Source of the DNA: Rhizobium oryzihabitans
Lineage (GTDB): Bacteria; Pseudomonadota; Alphaproteobacteria; Rhizobiales; Rhizobiaceae
Direction: 5' to 3'
NCBI RefSeq assembly: GCF_010669145.1
Contig: NZ_CP048632.1
Location: forward strand, 1,178,001-1,242,000
Length of the DNA: 64,000 nt
The notes below the pieces were generated by a model, which saw only the letters and a list, made by a program, of their open reading frames with translations, was not told where the DNA came from and ran no database searches. Made by a program: the position numbers and the translations under genes. This document shows, in pieces, positions 26,404 through 34,384 of this stretch (position 1 is its first letter; every line of letters starts with the position of its first letter).

Positions 26404-26817
26404 ATGCTGTCCATCGGTGAACTGTCGAAGCGTACCGGCGTCAAGGTGCCGACGATCCGCTATTATGAGCAGATGGGCCTCATCCGCGAGGCGGGACGTT
26501 CGGAGGGTAACCAGCGCCGTTACGAAAAAACCGATCTCGAAAGGCTGGCCTTCATCCGCCACGCCCGCGATATCGGGCTCAATATCGACGCCATTCGTGA
26601 GTTGATCGCGCTCAGCCAGCACCGGCAAATGCCGTGCGAGGGGGCGGACCGTATCGCTGCCGAACACCTCGCCCATGTGCGTGAAAAAATCGCCAGCCTG
26701 AAGAAGCTGGAGCATGAGCTGGAGCGCATCGTCTCGCATTGCCATGGCCATTCGATCGAGGATTGCTACGTTATCCGCGCGCTTTCCGACCACGGCATGT
26801 GCGAAGGCGAGCACTGA
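26404..26817 (+). CDS. MerR family metal-sensing regulator, ZntR-like
   Basis: A 137-residue MerR activator. The winged HTH is at 1-70 (IGELSKRTGVKVPTIRYYEQMGL), and a dimerisation helix follows. Metal ligands resemble ZntR: Cys78 at the start of the helix and a C-terminal loop Cys113-His-Gly-His116-x4-Cys121, plus Cys133. This pattern favours Zn2+/Cd2+/Pb2+ over Cu+. The start at 26404 has GGAG; two upstream in-frame ATGs are less likely. Matching operators in its own promoter and before the P-type ATPase at 61770 suggest that ATPase is its target. Confidence 0.88.
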   Translation: MLSIGELSKRTGVKVPTIRYYEQMGLIREAGRSEGNQRRYEKTDLERLAFIRHARDIGLNIDAIRELIALSQHRQMPCEGADRIAAEHLAHVREKIASLKKLEHELERIVSHCHGHSIEDCYVIRALSDHGMCEGEH

Positions 26818-26900
26818 GACGCCGGCAAGACTGAGGCGATGACATTCAGCTGTCATCCCGGCGATATATGCGCCTGCCATCGCTTCAAAAGAGATGCCGG

Positions 26901-27848
26901 ATGCCAGAAACCTGTCCCGAAATTGCCCCCTTCGATACTATTTTCATCGATGTTTCCGAAGGCCACAGGCTGCATGTGACGATTGCAGGCAATCCGGCCG
27001 GGCAGGCCGCCATCCTGCTTCACGGCGGCCCGGGCTCCGGAATATCGGCAACGGCGCGGCGCTACTTCGATCCGAAGCGTTACCGCATCATCCAGTTCGA
27101 CCAGCGTGGATGCGGGCAAAGCACGCCGAATGCCGCGGTCAGCCTCGAGCACAACACCACGCACCATCTGATCGACGACATGGAGACCATTCGTGCCGCG
27201 CTTGGCGTGAATGACTGGCTGGTTTTCGGCACATCCTGGGGTTCCACCCTTGGCCTGGCCTATGCCCAGCACCATCCCCGCCACGTGCGCGCCATGGTGC
27301 TGGCGGGTGTCACGACGACGCGGCAGAAGGAAATCGACTGGCTGTATCAGGGACTGGGAATGTTTTTGCCCGGGCAATGGCAGCGTTTCATCGCAGCGAT
27401 CCCGGACCACATGCCGAAGGACGATCCTGTTGCCGCCTATTATCAGCTCTTGAACGATGCCGACCCCGCCATCCGCGCAGGGGCGGCCTATGAATGGCAT
27501 CTGTGGGAGGCTGGTTCGATTACCGCAGAGAGCACCTCGGCCTTTCCCGAAAAATGGCAGGATGAGCACTACAGGCTCACACGGGCGCGTCTTTGCGCGC
27601 ATTATTTCCACCATGCGGCCTGGCTGGACGACGGGGTGCTTCTTCGCAACGCCGGCAGGCTGGCGGGTATTCCCGGCCTGCTCATCCAGGGCATGCACGA
27701 TCTTCAGGGGCCGCCGGTTACCGCCTACGAGCTTGCCGTGGCCTGGCCGGGAAGCGAGCTGATCATGATCGACGGCGCCGGACACTCCACGGCAGACGCG
27801 GGGATGGAGGAAGCCATTGTTTCGGCAATCGCGCGATTTGCGAATTGA
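26901..27848 (+). CDS. pip: Prolyl aminopeptidase
   Basis: A 315-residue alpha/beta hydrolase of peptidase family S33 that removes N-terminal proline from peptides in the cytosol. The oxyanion motif is HGGPGSG (41-47), then DQRGCGQS (67-74), and the nucleophile is Ser112 in GTSWGSTLGL. The C-terminal GAGHST supplies the histidine. The frame opens at 26868, but the ATG at 26901 gives the family N-terminus. It ends just before the promoter-like TTGACA of the attenuator region at 27854. Confidence 0.94.
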   Translation: MPETCPEIAPFDTIFIDVSEGHRLHVTIAGNPAGQAAILLHGGPGSGISATARRYFDPKRYRIIQFDQRGCGQSTPNAAVSLEHNTTHHLIDDMETIRAALGVNDWLVFGTSWGSTLGLAYAQHHPRHVRAMVLAGVTTTRQKEIDWLYQGLGMFLPGQWQRFIAAIPDHMPKDDPVAAYYQLLNDADPAIRAGAAYEWHLWEAGSITAESTSAFPEKWQDEHYRLTRARLCAHYFHHAAWLDDGVLLRNAGRLAGIPGLLIQGMHDLQGPPVTAYELAVAWPGSELIMIDGAGHSTADAGMEEAIVSAIARFAN

Positions 27849-27888
27849 CCCGCTTGACAGATTTTAGATTCGGGCGCATTTGATTGGC

Positions 27889-27942
27889 ATGATCAACGAA
27901 CGCGCACCCATCTCCTGCTCGTACTTTTGGGCCTACCTTTAA
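27889..27942 (+). CDS. Putative 17-residue leader peptide upstream of a GNAT gene
   Basis: The frame MINERAPISCSYFWAYL ends with TAA directly against the first arm of a competing hairpin set. A TTGACA (27854-27859) with an 18-base gap to a poor -10 (CATTTG) would start transcription at or near the ATG, so the peptide may be leaderless, as known for rhizobial trpL. No Shine-Dalgarno is present. The aromatic Ser-Tyr-Phe-Trp run would place a slow or arrested ribosome over the hairpin switch. It has no homology that I recognise. Confidence 0.55.
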   Translation: MINERAPISCSYFWAYL

Positions 27943-28000
27943 GGGCGGCTCGACAGATCATATTGTCAACAAGCCGCCGTCAGGCGGCTTTGTTGTTTTT
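27943..28000 (+). terminator. Putative attenuator with mutually exclusive hairpins
   Basis: Segment 1 (GGGCGGCT, 27943-27950) and segment 3 (GGCGGCTT, 27983-27990) can each pair with segment 2 (AAGCCGCC, 27971-27978). Pairing 2:3 makes a GC-rich terminator with loop GTCA followed by TGTTGTTTTT; pairing 1:2 would prevent it. The leader stop codon lies immediately before segment 1. It is 42 bases upstream of the GNAT start. It might alternatively be a plain terminator of pip. Confidence 0.65.
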
Positions 28001-28042
28001 CAAGCGTCCTGACGGCACCGATAAAACCGAAGGACCAGCGAA

Positions 28043-28531
28043 ATGACCGAAGATAGCTCCCTTACACTGGAAAGACCGCCCGTCGTCATTATTCGTGGCG
28101 CGCGCAAGACGGATCTGCCCGAACTCAACGAGATGATCACCCTGCTTGCCGCCTACCATGGCGATGCGGCAGCGATCACGCCGGCGAAGCTGGAACGCGA
28201 CCTGTTCGGCCCGCTTCCCTGGGTGCATGGGCTGGTGGCGGAAGCCGATGGTGAATTGATCGGCTACGCCCTGCTTCTGCCGCTCTACAGGGCGCAGGAA
28301 GGCCGGCGCGGGCTTGAGCTGCATCATCTCTACGTGCGTGACGGCCATCGTGGCCATGGCACCGGCCAGCACCTGGTTTCCCGCGCGCGCGACATCGCCA
28401 AGCGGCTCGGCTGCGACTATCTTTCCGTCAGCGCCACGACCGGCAATGTGGCGGCGCATCGTTTCTACGAAAACATGGATTTCGCGCCCCGGCCGGTCAC
28501 CGGCATGCGCTACATGCAGTCTATCGCCTGA
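28043..28531 (+). CDS. GNAT family N-acetyltransferase
   Basis: A 162-residue acetyltransferase of the spermidine/aminoglycoside-like GNAT branch. The acetyl-CoA loop reads VRDGHRGHGTGQHL (about 97-110), and the C-terminal AAHRFYENMDF motif closes the fold. The substrate is unknown. The ribosome site AAGGA is present. Its upstream region carries a leader peptide and attenuator-like hairpins, which suggests induction when translation is disturbed and hence a possible antibiotic- or toxin-acetylating role; that is inference. The DJ-1 gene follows by 21 bases and is probably co-transcribed. Confidence 0.88.
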   Translation: MTEDSSLTLERPPVVIIRGARKTDLPELNEMITLLAAYHGDAAAITPAKLERDLFGPLPWVHGLVAEADGELIGYALLLPLYRAQEGRRGLELHHLYVRDGHRGHGTGQHLVSRARDIAKRLGCDYLSVSATTGNVAAHRFYENMDFAPRPVTGMRYMQSIA

Positions 28532-28552
28532 TTGCACCGAACGGAGACGGCC

Positions 28553-29119
28553 ATGACACGGATTGCGATTGCGCTCGCGCAGGATTTTGCGGACTGGGAA
28601 CCGGCGCTGCTTGCTGCTGCGGCGCGCAACTATCTCGGCGTCGAGATCGTTTACGCCACGCCGGATGGTGGGCCCGTGACATCGATGGGCGGGCTGAAGG
28701 TTACGCCCGACACAACCTATGACGCGCTCGACCCTGACAATATCGATGCGCTCGTCATTCCCGGCGGCCTCAGCTGGGAAAAGGGAACGGCTGCCGATCT
28801 TGGCGGGTTGGTGCAGCGGTTTCGCAAGAAGGACCGGCTGGTTGCCGGCATCTGCGCGGCGGCAAGCGCGCTCGGCGGCACGGGCGTCCTTGATGACGTC
28901 GCCCATACCGGCAATTCGCTGACCTCGCATAAGGCCTATCCGGCCTATCGCGGCGAGAGCCTTTATCGCGACCAGCCGAAAGCGGTCAGTGATGGCGGCA
29001 TCATCACGGCAGCCGGCAGTGCGCCGGTCAGTTTCGCGGTGGAAATTCTGAAACACCTCGGCCTCTTTGGTCCGGAAGCCGAGGCGGAACTTGGAATTTT
29101 TGCGGCGGAGCACCGGTGA
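28553..29119 (+). CDS. DJ-1/PfpI family protein
   Basis: A 188-residue class I glutamine-amidotransferase-like protein. The nucleophile elbow GICAAAS holds Cys101, and the conserved acidic residue lies in the first helix (DWEPALL, Glu16). This group includes glyoxalase III/deglycase-like and stress proteins such as YajL/YdeA. No His of a full protease triad is obvious. ACGGAGACGG precedes the ATG. It directly follows the GNAT gene, which suggests a shared stress response. Confidence 0.88.
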   Translation: MTRIAIALAQDFADWEPALLAAAARNYLGVEIVYATPDGGPVTSMGGLKVTPDTTYDALDPDNIDALVIPGGLSWEKGTAADLGGLVQRFRKKDRLVAGICAAASALGGTGVLDDVAHTGNSLTSHKAYPAYRGESLYRDQPKAVSDGGIITAAGSAPVSFAVEILKHLGLFGPEAEAELGIFAAEHR

Positions 29120-29158
29120 GGCGCATTCTGGTATCGACAGTTTTGCAGGCTCTCCTAG

Positions 29159-29276
29159 CCTCATTCCTGTGCTTGTCACGGGAATCCAGCCAGCCCAAGT
29201 CCTTGGGCTGAAAAGACTCATCCCGCTGCGCGAGAGCCGCATCGACTGGATTCCTGTGACAAGCACAGGAATGAGG
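29159..29276. repeat. Mosaic palindromic repeat, family A, copy 3 (inverted core)
   Basis: The ends match family A, but the core between them runs in the opposite direction to copies at 10511, 34385 and 47130: the CAGCCCAAGTCCTTGGGCTG hairpin comes first. It lies between two convergent transcription units. Confidence 0.9.
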
Positions 29277-29311
29277 GTGGTGGGGAGGTTAAGTCGTGAG
29301 ACTATCGCGCA

Positions 29312-29625
29312 TTACCCGCGATCAAGCACCCGGCAGACACGGGGCGCGACATCCCCGCCCTCGCCCGCAATAGCCCGGCGGATATCGCGGCTGTTCAAAT
29401 GCAGGCTGCGACCGGCGGGCAAGGCCGAGCGTTTTATCTTGGCGAGTGCCGCAGCCGTAAAAGCAGCTTCGTGCTCATGGAAGAAAGCGAGCGCCGCCCC
29501 CTTTCGGGGCTGGCGCCAAGAACTGCCTTGAAGGCAAGGCGGTGTACGGCGCAGAAAGCGCCGTGACCGGGAACGGCAAAACGCAGCGCATCGAGTTCCT
29601 CACTCCATTCCGCTGCGTCCTGCAT
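29312..29625 (-). pseudogene. Small unidentified gene after cbtA with a frameshift
   Basis: From the ATG at 29625, four bases after cbtA ends, the frame reads MQDAAEWSEELDALRFAVPG and is protein-like to about residue 43. It then loses register at a run of five Gs (29497-29501). The adjacent frame continues sensibly (ALAFFHEHEAAFTAAALAK...) to a TAA at 29312. Adding one G joins both halves into about 104 residues. I do not recognise the family. The position suggests a third gene of the cobalamin-regulated cbt operon. It may be a real mutation, a slippage site or an assembly error. Confidence 0.6.
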
Positions 29626-29629
29626 GGTC

Positions 29630-30349
29630 TCAAGCCGACTGGAAGCGCTTCAGGAAAAACGCGCTCAATGTTCCAAGCAGGGCCCAGAAAACAAAGCTCG
29701 TAATGGTCGCGGCAACAATGAACTGGCGCTCCAGCGGCAGCGGTGCCAGCGCATGTTCGCCTTCCGGCGGAAGCGGCGCGCCCACAACATGCGGGGCAAC
29801 GATCAGCACCAGCGCCAGAACGATTGCCCAGGGTTCGCGCCGGAACGCGATCAGCGCAATGCCGCCCGCGGTTGCGGCAACGGTTGCGAGCCACCAGATC
29901 TGTCGCGCCTCAAGGGCTGCAGCCGGGCTTCCCGGCAGTTCCGGCGGCAGGCCGATCATCGGTGCGAGCATGACGGCGGCAAAACCGGCAACGCCCCACA
30001 GAAGACCTTCTCGCCAGCCGGCATTGGTGCCACGCAGAGAGATGAGGCCGGTCAGCACCAATGCGTAACCGATGGCGGTCAGAACATTGGCGGCGACCGT
30101 ATAGGCGGTGCGCTCGAAGCCATCGGCCGGAGCCCAGGCCTCTTCATCATGCTCATGGGCGGGAACGGCGGCTGCGGAACCGGCAGCGGGCGCATCATGG
30201 CTGTGGGCTGCTTCGCCGCCGGCGCTTTCATAGGTTTCCGCCTGAAGGATCAGCGGCGTGGTGCCGACAGCCTGCATGGCCGAAACGGCGAAACCGCCGA
30301 CGATGCCGACGAGAACGGCGGTAAAAACGATATTGCGAAAGAACGACAT
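29630..30349 (-). CDS. cbtA: CbtA, predicted cobalt transporter subunit
   Basis: A 239-residue membrane protein of the CbtA family, with about five hydrophobic segments and a histidine-bearing stretch (HSHDAP, HEHDEEAW) in the loop around 50-75 that may handle metal. With CbtB it is predicted to bring cobalt into the cell for cobalamin synthesis. The start at 30349 (MSFFRN) is chosen because GAGGGG lies eight bases upstream, overlapping the cbtB stop; an in-frame ATG at 30364 overlaps cbtB. It is controlled by the cobalamin riboswitch at 30722. Confidence 0.92.
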   Translation of the reverse strand: MSFFRNIVFTAVLVGIVGGFAVSAMQAVGTTPLILQAETYESAGGEAAHSHDAPAAGSAAAVPAHEHDEEAWAPADGFERTAYTVAANVLTAIGYALVLTGLISLRGTNAGWREGLLWGVAGFAAVMLAPMIGLPPELPGSPAAALEARQIWWLATVAATAGGIALIAFRREPWAIVLALVLIVAPHVVGAPLPPEGEHALAPLPLERQFIVAATITSFVFWALLGTLSAFFLKRFQSA

Positions 30350-30360
30350 GCCGTTACCCC

Positions 30361-30543
30361 TCAATGGCAGGGGAAAGCATTGGCATGACGGGTGTCATGC
30401 GCGGCATTGTGAACGGCTTCGACATGCGAAAAGCCGACAAAACCGACGACGAACAGGCCAAGCACGATCGCCGTCAGCGATTGCGCGAAGCTGCCCGTTT
30501 TTGCTGAAACGGCGGCATTTGCCGTATTCTGGTTGATGGACAT
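30361..30543 (-). CDS. cbtB: CbtB, small cobalt transporter subunit
   Basis: A 60-residue protein with one transmembrane helix (about 22-42) and a C-terminal histidine-rich end, HNAAHDTRHANAFPCH, that matches the CbtB metal-binding signature. AGGGGTC precedes the ATG. It is the first gene behind the cobalamin riboswitch and is immediately followed by cbtA. Confidence 0.93.
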   Translation of the reverse strand: MSINQNTANAAVSAKTGSFAQSLTAIVLGLFVVGFVGFSHVEAVHNAAHDTRHANAFPCH

Positions 30544-30721
30544 GGTGACCCCTCTTACGGCGCGACCCCGCGCCTTTAGACGCGGCGGAACGGCAAGAAG
30601 CCGCGCAGCCGCATGCGATACACTTCACCACGGGGATAACGAGACTGACACAGGGAGCCACCTTGCCTGGCCACCCTGAAATTCCGCTCTTCCGGACACC
30701 CCGCCGGCATGGACATTTCCG

Positions 30722-30932
30722 TAATGGCAGGTCTCCTGGCTTACGGGTCAAAACCTGAAACGCCTTCCCGGCGTCACCCTCACCTTGATCGGGAACCTCG
30801 GTTCCCCGCGAGATGGCTTACCAGTGGCATTTCGTTTCAGGCTCTCCGCTCACAGTTGCGGGGGCAGCCACGAATGAGGATGTCTCCCTATCGTGTTCCC
30901 TTTTCACCTTCCGGAACGCCCGGAAGGAACCA
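30722..30932 (-). promoter_or_regulatory. Cobalamin (adenosylcobalamin) riboswitch
   Basis: Read on the minus strand, the 5' part holds GGTGAAAAGGGAACACG and GCTGCCCCCGCAACTGTGAG, then GCCACTGGTAAGCC, GGGAAGGCG, and the B12 box AGCCAGGAGACCTGCC near the 3' end (30725-30741). These are the conserved cobalamin riboswitch elements in order. It lies 180 bases before cbtB and should switch cbtBA off when cobalamin is abundant. Confidence 0.95.
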
Positions 30933-31013
30933 TCACAGGATTGTTATCCGACGGGTGGGTGCGGGAGTCAATGGCGGGCCTGCTTTCCAACCGCACGCCG
31001 TCGCCTCCACCTT

Positions 31014-31127
31014 CGTCACCCCGGACTAGATCCGGGGTCCAGCACGATCAAGTCCTTGATCGCAATAGATCCGTCTCACGGCGCAGACGCGCCGTGGCTG
31101 GATGCCGGATCAAGTCCGGCATGACGG
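31014..31127. repeat. Mosaic palindromic repeat, family C, copy 1
   Basis: One end is CACCCCGGACTAGATCCGGG, the other ATGCCGGATCAAGTCCGGCAT in mirror sense; the core carries GATCAAGTCCTTGATC and GGCGCAGACGCGCC hairpins. It is the reverse complement of the copy at 38277-38390, and its core plan matches family A. It separates the riboswitch promoter from the cytochrome genes. Confidence 0.9.
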
Positions 31128-31134
31128 CTGAGGG

Positions 31135-32054
31135 TTACCGCGACGGTATCGCCTTAAGATAGGCGGCAATCGCATCGCGATCATCGGCCGTCAGACGCGC
31201 CATGTTCTGCTGCACCTTGACCATGGAACCGCCGACGCTGTCGAATTCCGGGGTGAAGCCGGTTTCCAGATAGCTGGCAATATCGGCCGCCGCCCAGGCT
31301 CCCATGCTTTGCGAACCGGGGGTGATGTCGGGGATGCGGCCTTCGCCCTCCGGATTGGGACCGCCGGCCAGCCATTTATCCTTGAGGAACCCGCCAAGCG
31401 CGTTGCGCGGCGTATGGCATTCGCCGCAATGGCCCGGCCCTTCCACCAGATATTGGCCACGCAGCAATTCGGCGTTGGCATCGGCAAGCTCGACACGGGC
31501 CGTGTCGATGTGTCGAAATAGAGGAATTTCCAGCCGCCCAGCGCCATGCGCAGGTTGAAGGGGAAAGGTAGATCGTGGTCCGGCGCGTCGTTCTGGCTGG
31601 CGGGCAGGACTTTCAGATAACCGTAGAGGTCGTTGATGTCCTTCTGCGTCATCCGGGCATAGGAGGCATAGGGGAAGGAGGGGTAAAGATGTTCGCCGTT
31701 CTTGCCGACGCCGCGCGTCATGGCATCGCCGAATTCCGCCAGCGTCCAGCTGCCGATGCCATGCTGCGGATCGGAGGAAATATTGGGCACATGGAAGGTG
31801 CCGAAGGGGCTTTTCAGCGCCTGCCCGCCCGAAAGCGTCAAAAGCGCATCACCCGTCGCATCGGGTGCCGCATGGCAGCTTGCGCAGCCGCCGGCCCAGA
31901 ACAGCGTTTCGCCATTGGCCAGATCCGGCTCGCCAAGGCTCACCCAATGGCTTGGCGCCTGCCGCTGAGGCGCGGTGACCCAGGCGAAAATACCGTAACC
32001 CGCAATGGCCGCAACCGCGATCCCGCCCGCAAGCTTCGTCCAAATGGAGGACAT
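31135..32054 (-). pseudogene. Two-heme cytochrome c gene with a frame disruption
   Basis: The first part (from 32054) has an N-terminal membrane anchor, heme motif CASCH (about residue 58) and cytochrome c features up to WKFLYFDT. The register then changes; the next frame resumes as DTARVELADANAELLRGQYL and carries the second heme motif CGECH and the family ending. The break falls in the near-tandem octamers CGTGTCGA TGTGTCGA (31501-31516); removing eight bases restores about 303 residues. Such diheme c-type cytochromes commonly serve as membrane-bound alcohol/sugar dehydrogenase subunits or electron carriers. As sequenced, the second heme domain would be lost. Confidence 0.8.
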
Positions 32055-32137
32055 GACCCCTCTCCCCTTTTGCCCGACCGAGCATATTTGGCCGCCCGAA
32101 GGCGGTCGAGATTATCGATAGCCCTCCCGCTTGCTGG

Positions 32138-32217
32138 ACGTCTTCCCCGGGCCTGAACCAAGGGTCCACAATTCGACGGCTTATGGATCCTCGCCTCAGG
32201 GGCGAGGATGACGCGGG
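32138..32217. repeat. Degenerate palindromic repeat, family B, copy 3
   Basis: The right half (GGATCCTCGCCTCAGGGGCG to GATGACGCGGG) matches copy 1, while the left half (ACGTCTTCCCCGGGCCTGAA) has decayed. It lies between the diheme cytochrome start and the cytochrome c' end. Confidence 0.65.
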
Positions 32218-32277
32218 AGCGGTTCACGGCTTAGCCGCGACCGGGAAAAGACCGCTCGAAAGCAGTCTTCCGACACA

Positions 32278-32711
32278 TTATTTCTTCAGACGATAGGTCT
32301 GGTGGCAGGTGCCGCAGTCTGCACCGAGCGTCTTCATGGCGGTGGTGACGCCCGCTTCATCGGTGGGGAGATTGGCGAGAACCGTGTCCGCATCCGCACC
32401 GAGCTTCGCCGCCTTGGCCTTGAAGTCCTCGAAATTTTCCCAGATGGCGGGGCCGCAGCGCTGCCGGTCTCGCTGCCGGGCGGGAACTGGTCGGGGAAAG
32501 CCTTGGCGTTGGCGCTGATGGCCGTGACGGCTGCCTTGACAACGTCGGCGTCGAAGGGCTTCTGGCCCTTGGAGATAGCGGCGAGCGCACCCATGGAGCC
32601 ACCGATCTGCTTCATCATGCCTTCACGCTTTTCGACTTCGCCGGCAGCGTAGACCGCTCCGGCGCAAAGACAGCCGAAAAGCATGGCCGCCGCGATGGTT
32701 TTCAGTTTCAT
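32278..32711 (-). pseudogene. Cytochrome c' gene with a frameshift before the heme motif
   Basis: From the ATG at 32711 (AAGGAGA upstream) come a signal peptide (cleavage near VYA|AGE) and the cytochrome c' start VEKREGMMKQIGGSMGAL. After about residue 85 (SETGS) the frame drifts. The next frame continues AIWENFEDFKAKAAKLG... and ends GADCGTCHQTYRLKK before TAA, which contains the C-terminal CxxCH heme site and matches the family. One base is missing near 32447-32456 (GGCCCC context on the minus strand). Repaired length would be 144 residues. The role in the periplasm may be NO binding; as sequenced it lacks heme. Confidence 0.82.
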
Positions 32712-32828
32712 ACACTCTCTCCTTGATTCCGGCGGACGCCGGACGCTAGATGGAACGGCGCGAGGATGCCCTTTCCGGATGGCGAAAAGAAGTCACATTG
32801 CGGTGAATTCCCTCGTGAAAACAGAAGT

Positions 32829-33458
32829 CTAGGACAAGGCCTCCCAAAGCGTCAGCAGGGCCGCGGCAATCAGCATGAAACCGGCGGCGCGGCCGATGAA
32901 GATCGTGGCGCCCGGCGAAGAAACGAGCCATGCCCGGCTTTTATCCGCCGTCAGCGCCAGCGCGCCATAGACCGTAAACTGGGTGACCGCCACCATCGCG
33001 CCCATCACCAGCCCCTGCATCCAGATCGGACCATAAGCGGGTTTGAGAAATTGCGGGTAGATCGCCATCATGAACAGATAGGCTTTCGGATTGGAAAGGC
33101 AGGTCAGCACCGCCCGCCAGAACGCCTTTCTGACCGAGGCGCTCGCCTGCGCCTCATCACCGTTCACGACGACCGCGCTGCGCATCAGGCCGATGCCGAT
33201 CCAGATCATATAGGCCGCACCGAAAACCAGCAGCGGCAGGAAAAGCGACGGCATCCAGGCGGCCAGCATGCCGACACCCAGGGCGCCGTAAAGCGAATGC
33301 ACGATGCCGCCCGCGCTCATGCCGCTTGCGGCGGAAAGGCCGGTTCTCTTGCCGCCCGTCAGCGCGCTTGCCAGCACGAACAGCATGTCCATGCCCGGCA
33401 GGATGATGATGCCGAACAGGACCAGAAAGAAAAGCCAGAGATTTTCAGCGTAACTCAT
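32829..33458 (-). CDS. LysE/RhtB family exporter
   Basis: A 209-residue membrane protein with about six hydrophobic segments. The motifs ILPGMDMLFVLASALTGGKRTG and LSNPKAYLFMMAIYPQF place it in LysE/RhtB. The start at 33458 has GGAGATACT; an in-frame codon at 33488 is less likely. It is divergent from the WYL regulator at 33592, with the palindrome 33540-33563 between them, so the regulator probably controls it. The exported substrate is unknown. Confidence 0.88.
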   Translation of the reverse strand: MSYAENLWLFFLVLFGIIILPGMDMLFVLASALTGGKRTGLSAASGMSAGGIVHSLYGALGVGMLAAWMPSLFLPLLVFGAAYMIWIGIGLMRSAVVVNGDEAQASASVRKAFWRAVLTCLSNPKAYLFMMAIYPQFLKPAYGPIWMQGLVMGAMVAVTQFTVYGALALTADKSRAWLVSSPGATIFIGRAAGFMLIAAALLTLWEALS

Positions 33459-33539
33459 GTCAGTATCTCCCAAGACAGTTTGCGACACATTCGGGAAAGC
33501 ATATGTTTCTCAATGTGTTTTCCTGTTTATAGGAAAAGC

Positions 33540-33563
33540 CAACTGACAGCGTTGTGTCAGTTG
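33540..33563. promoter_or_regulatory. Palindromic operator between LysE gene and WYL regulator
   Basis: Perfect 9-bp arms CAACTGACA and TGTCAGTTG flank a 6-base spacer in the 133-base divergent gap. It is probably bound by the adjacent WYL protein. The same TGTCAG half-site occurs twice before the VOC gene linked to the other WYL regulator (43616-43639). Confidence 0.65.
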
Positions 33564-33591
33564 CGTGGTGAAGGAACCGGGAAAAACGGCA

Positions 33592-34311
33592 ATGCGCAAG
33601 GCGTCGAGACTGTTCGAGATCATTCAGATCCTGCGGGTGGCGCGCAGGCCGGTGACCGCGCAGACCATTGCCGAGACGCTGGAAGTGACGGCGCGCTCGG
33701 TCTATCGCGATATAGCCGCCCTTCAGACCATGCGTGTGCCGATCGAGGGGGAACGCGGTGTCGGTTACATCCTGCGTCCCGGCTTCAACCTGCCGCCGCT
33801 GATGTTTTCCATCGAGGAGACCGAGGCAATCGTGCTTGCGCTCGCCATGGTTGCCCGCACGGGGGATGCCGAATTGCGGCAGGCGGCAAAAAAGGTCAGC
33901 GACAAGATCGCCGCATCCCTGCCCGAACCGCTGTCGAAGACGCTCTCCGCCAATGCCCTGCATGCCTGGGGCAGCATCGCCCCCTCACCCGCCGGCATCG
34001 ATCTTTCCATGGTCAGGCGGGCAGTACGCGACGAGGAGCGGCTTGACCTCACCTATCGCGATGAAACCGGCGCAGAGACCCGGCGGCAGATCCGGCCCAT
34101 TGCCGTGATCTATTATTCGGAAACGATGAATATCGTCGCCTGGTGCGAATTGCGCCAGGCGATCCGCAACTTCCGCTCGGACCGGGTGATGGCCTGCAAA
34201 ACCACGGGCAGCTTTTTCAAGATGGAAGGCGAAAGGTTGCGGCAATTGTGGATGAGCGGCTGGCAGAGCAATCAGCTGGGAAACAGAACTCCGGAACGCG
34301 TGACGGATTAA
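33592..34311 (+). CDS. YafY-type HTH/WYL-domain transcriptional regulator
   Basis: A 239-residue regulator. An N-terminal HTH (about 5-60; RRPVTAQTIAETLEVTARSVYRDIAALQ) precedes the characteristic YafY linker GVGYILRPGFNLPPLMFSIEE. The C-terminal WYL-like ligand-sensing domain follows (about 140-225; LTYRDE...RPIAVIYYSETMNIVAWCELR). The start at 33592 removes a nine-residue GTG extension. It is divergent from the LysE exporter and probably binds the palindrome in between. A paralogue is at 43624-44349. Confidence 0.9.
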   Translation: MRKASRLFEIIQILRVARRPVTAQTIAETLEVTARSVYRDIAALQTMRVPIEGERGVGYILRPGFNLPPLMFSIEETEAIVLALAMVARTGDAELRQAAKKVSDKIAASLPEPLSKTLSANALHAWGSIAPSPAGIDLSMVRRAVRDEERLDLTYRDETGAETRRQIRPIAVIYYSETMNIVAWCELRQAIRNFRSDRVMACKTTGSFFKMEGERLRQLWMSGWQSNQLGNRTPERVTD

Positions 34312-34384
34312 GCTGGCGTTGTGAGAGCACGTGATTTAGCGCGGCTCGGAGCCATTGTTCTGTGTCAGCACGCGCCCTCTCCAC

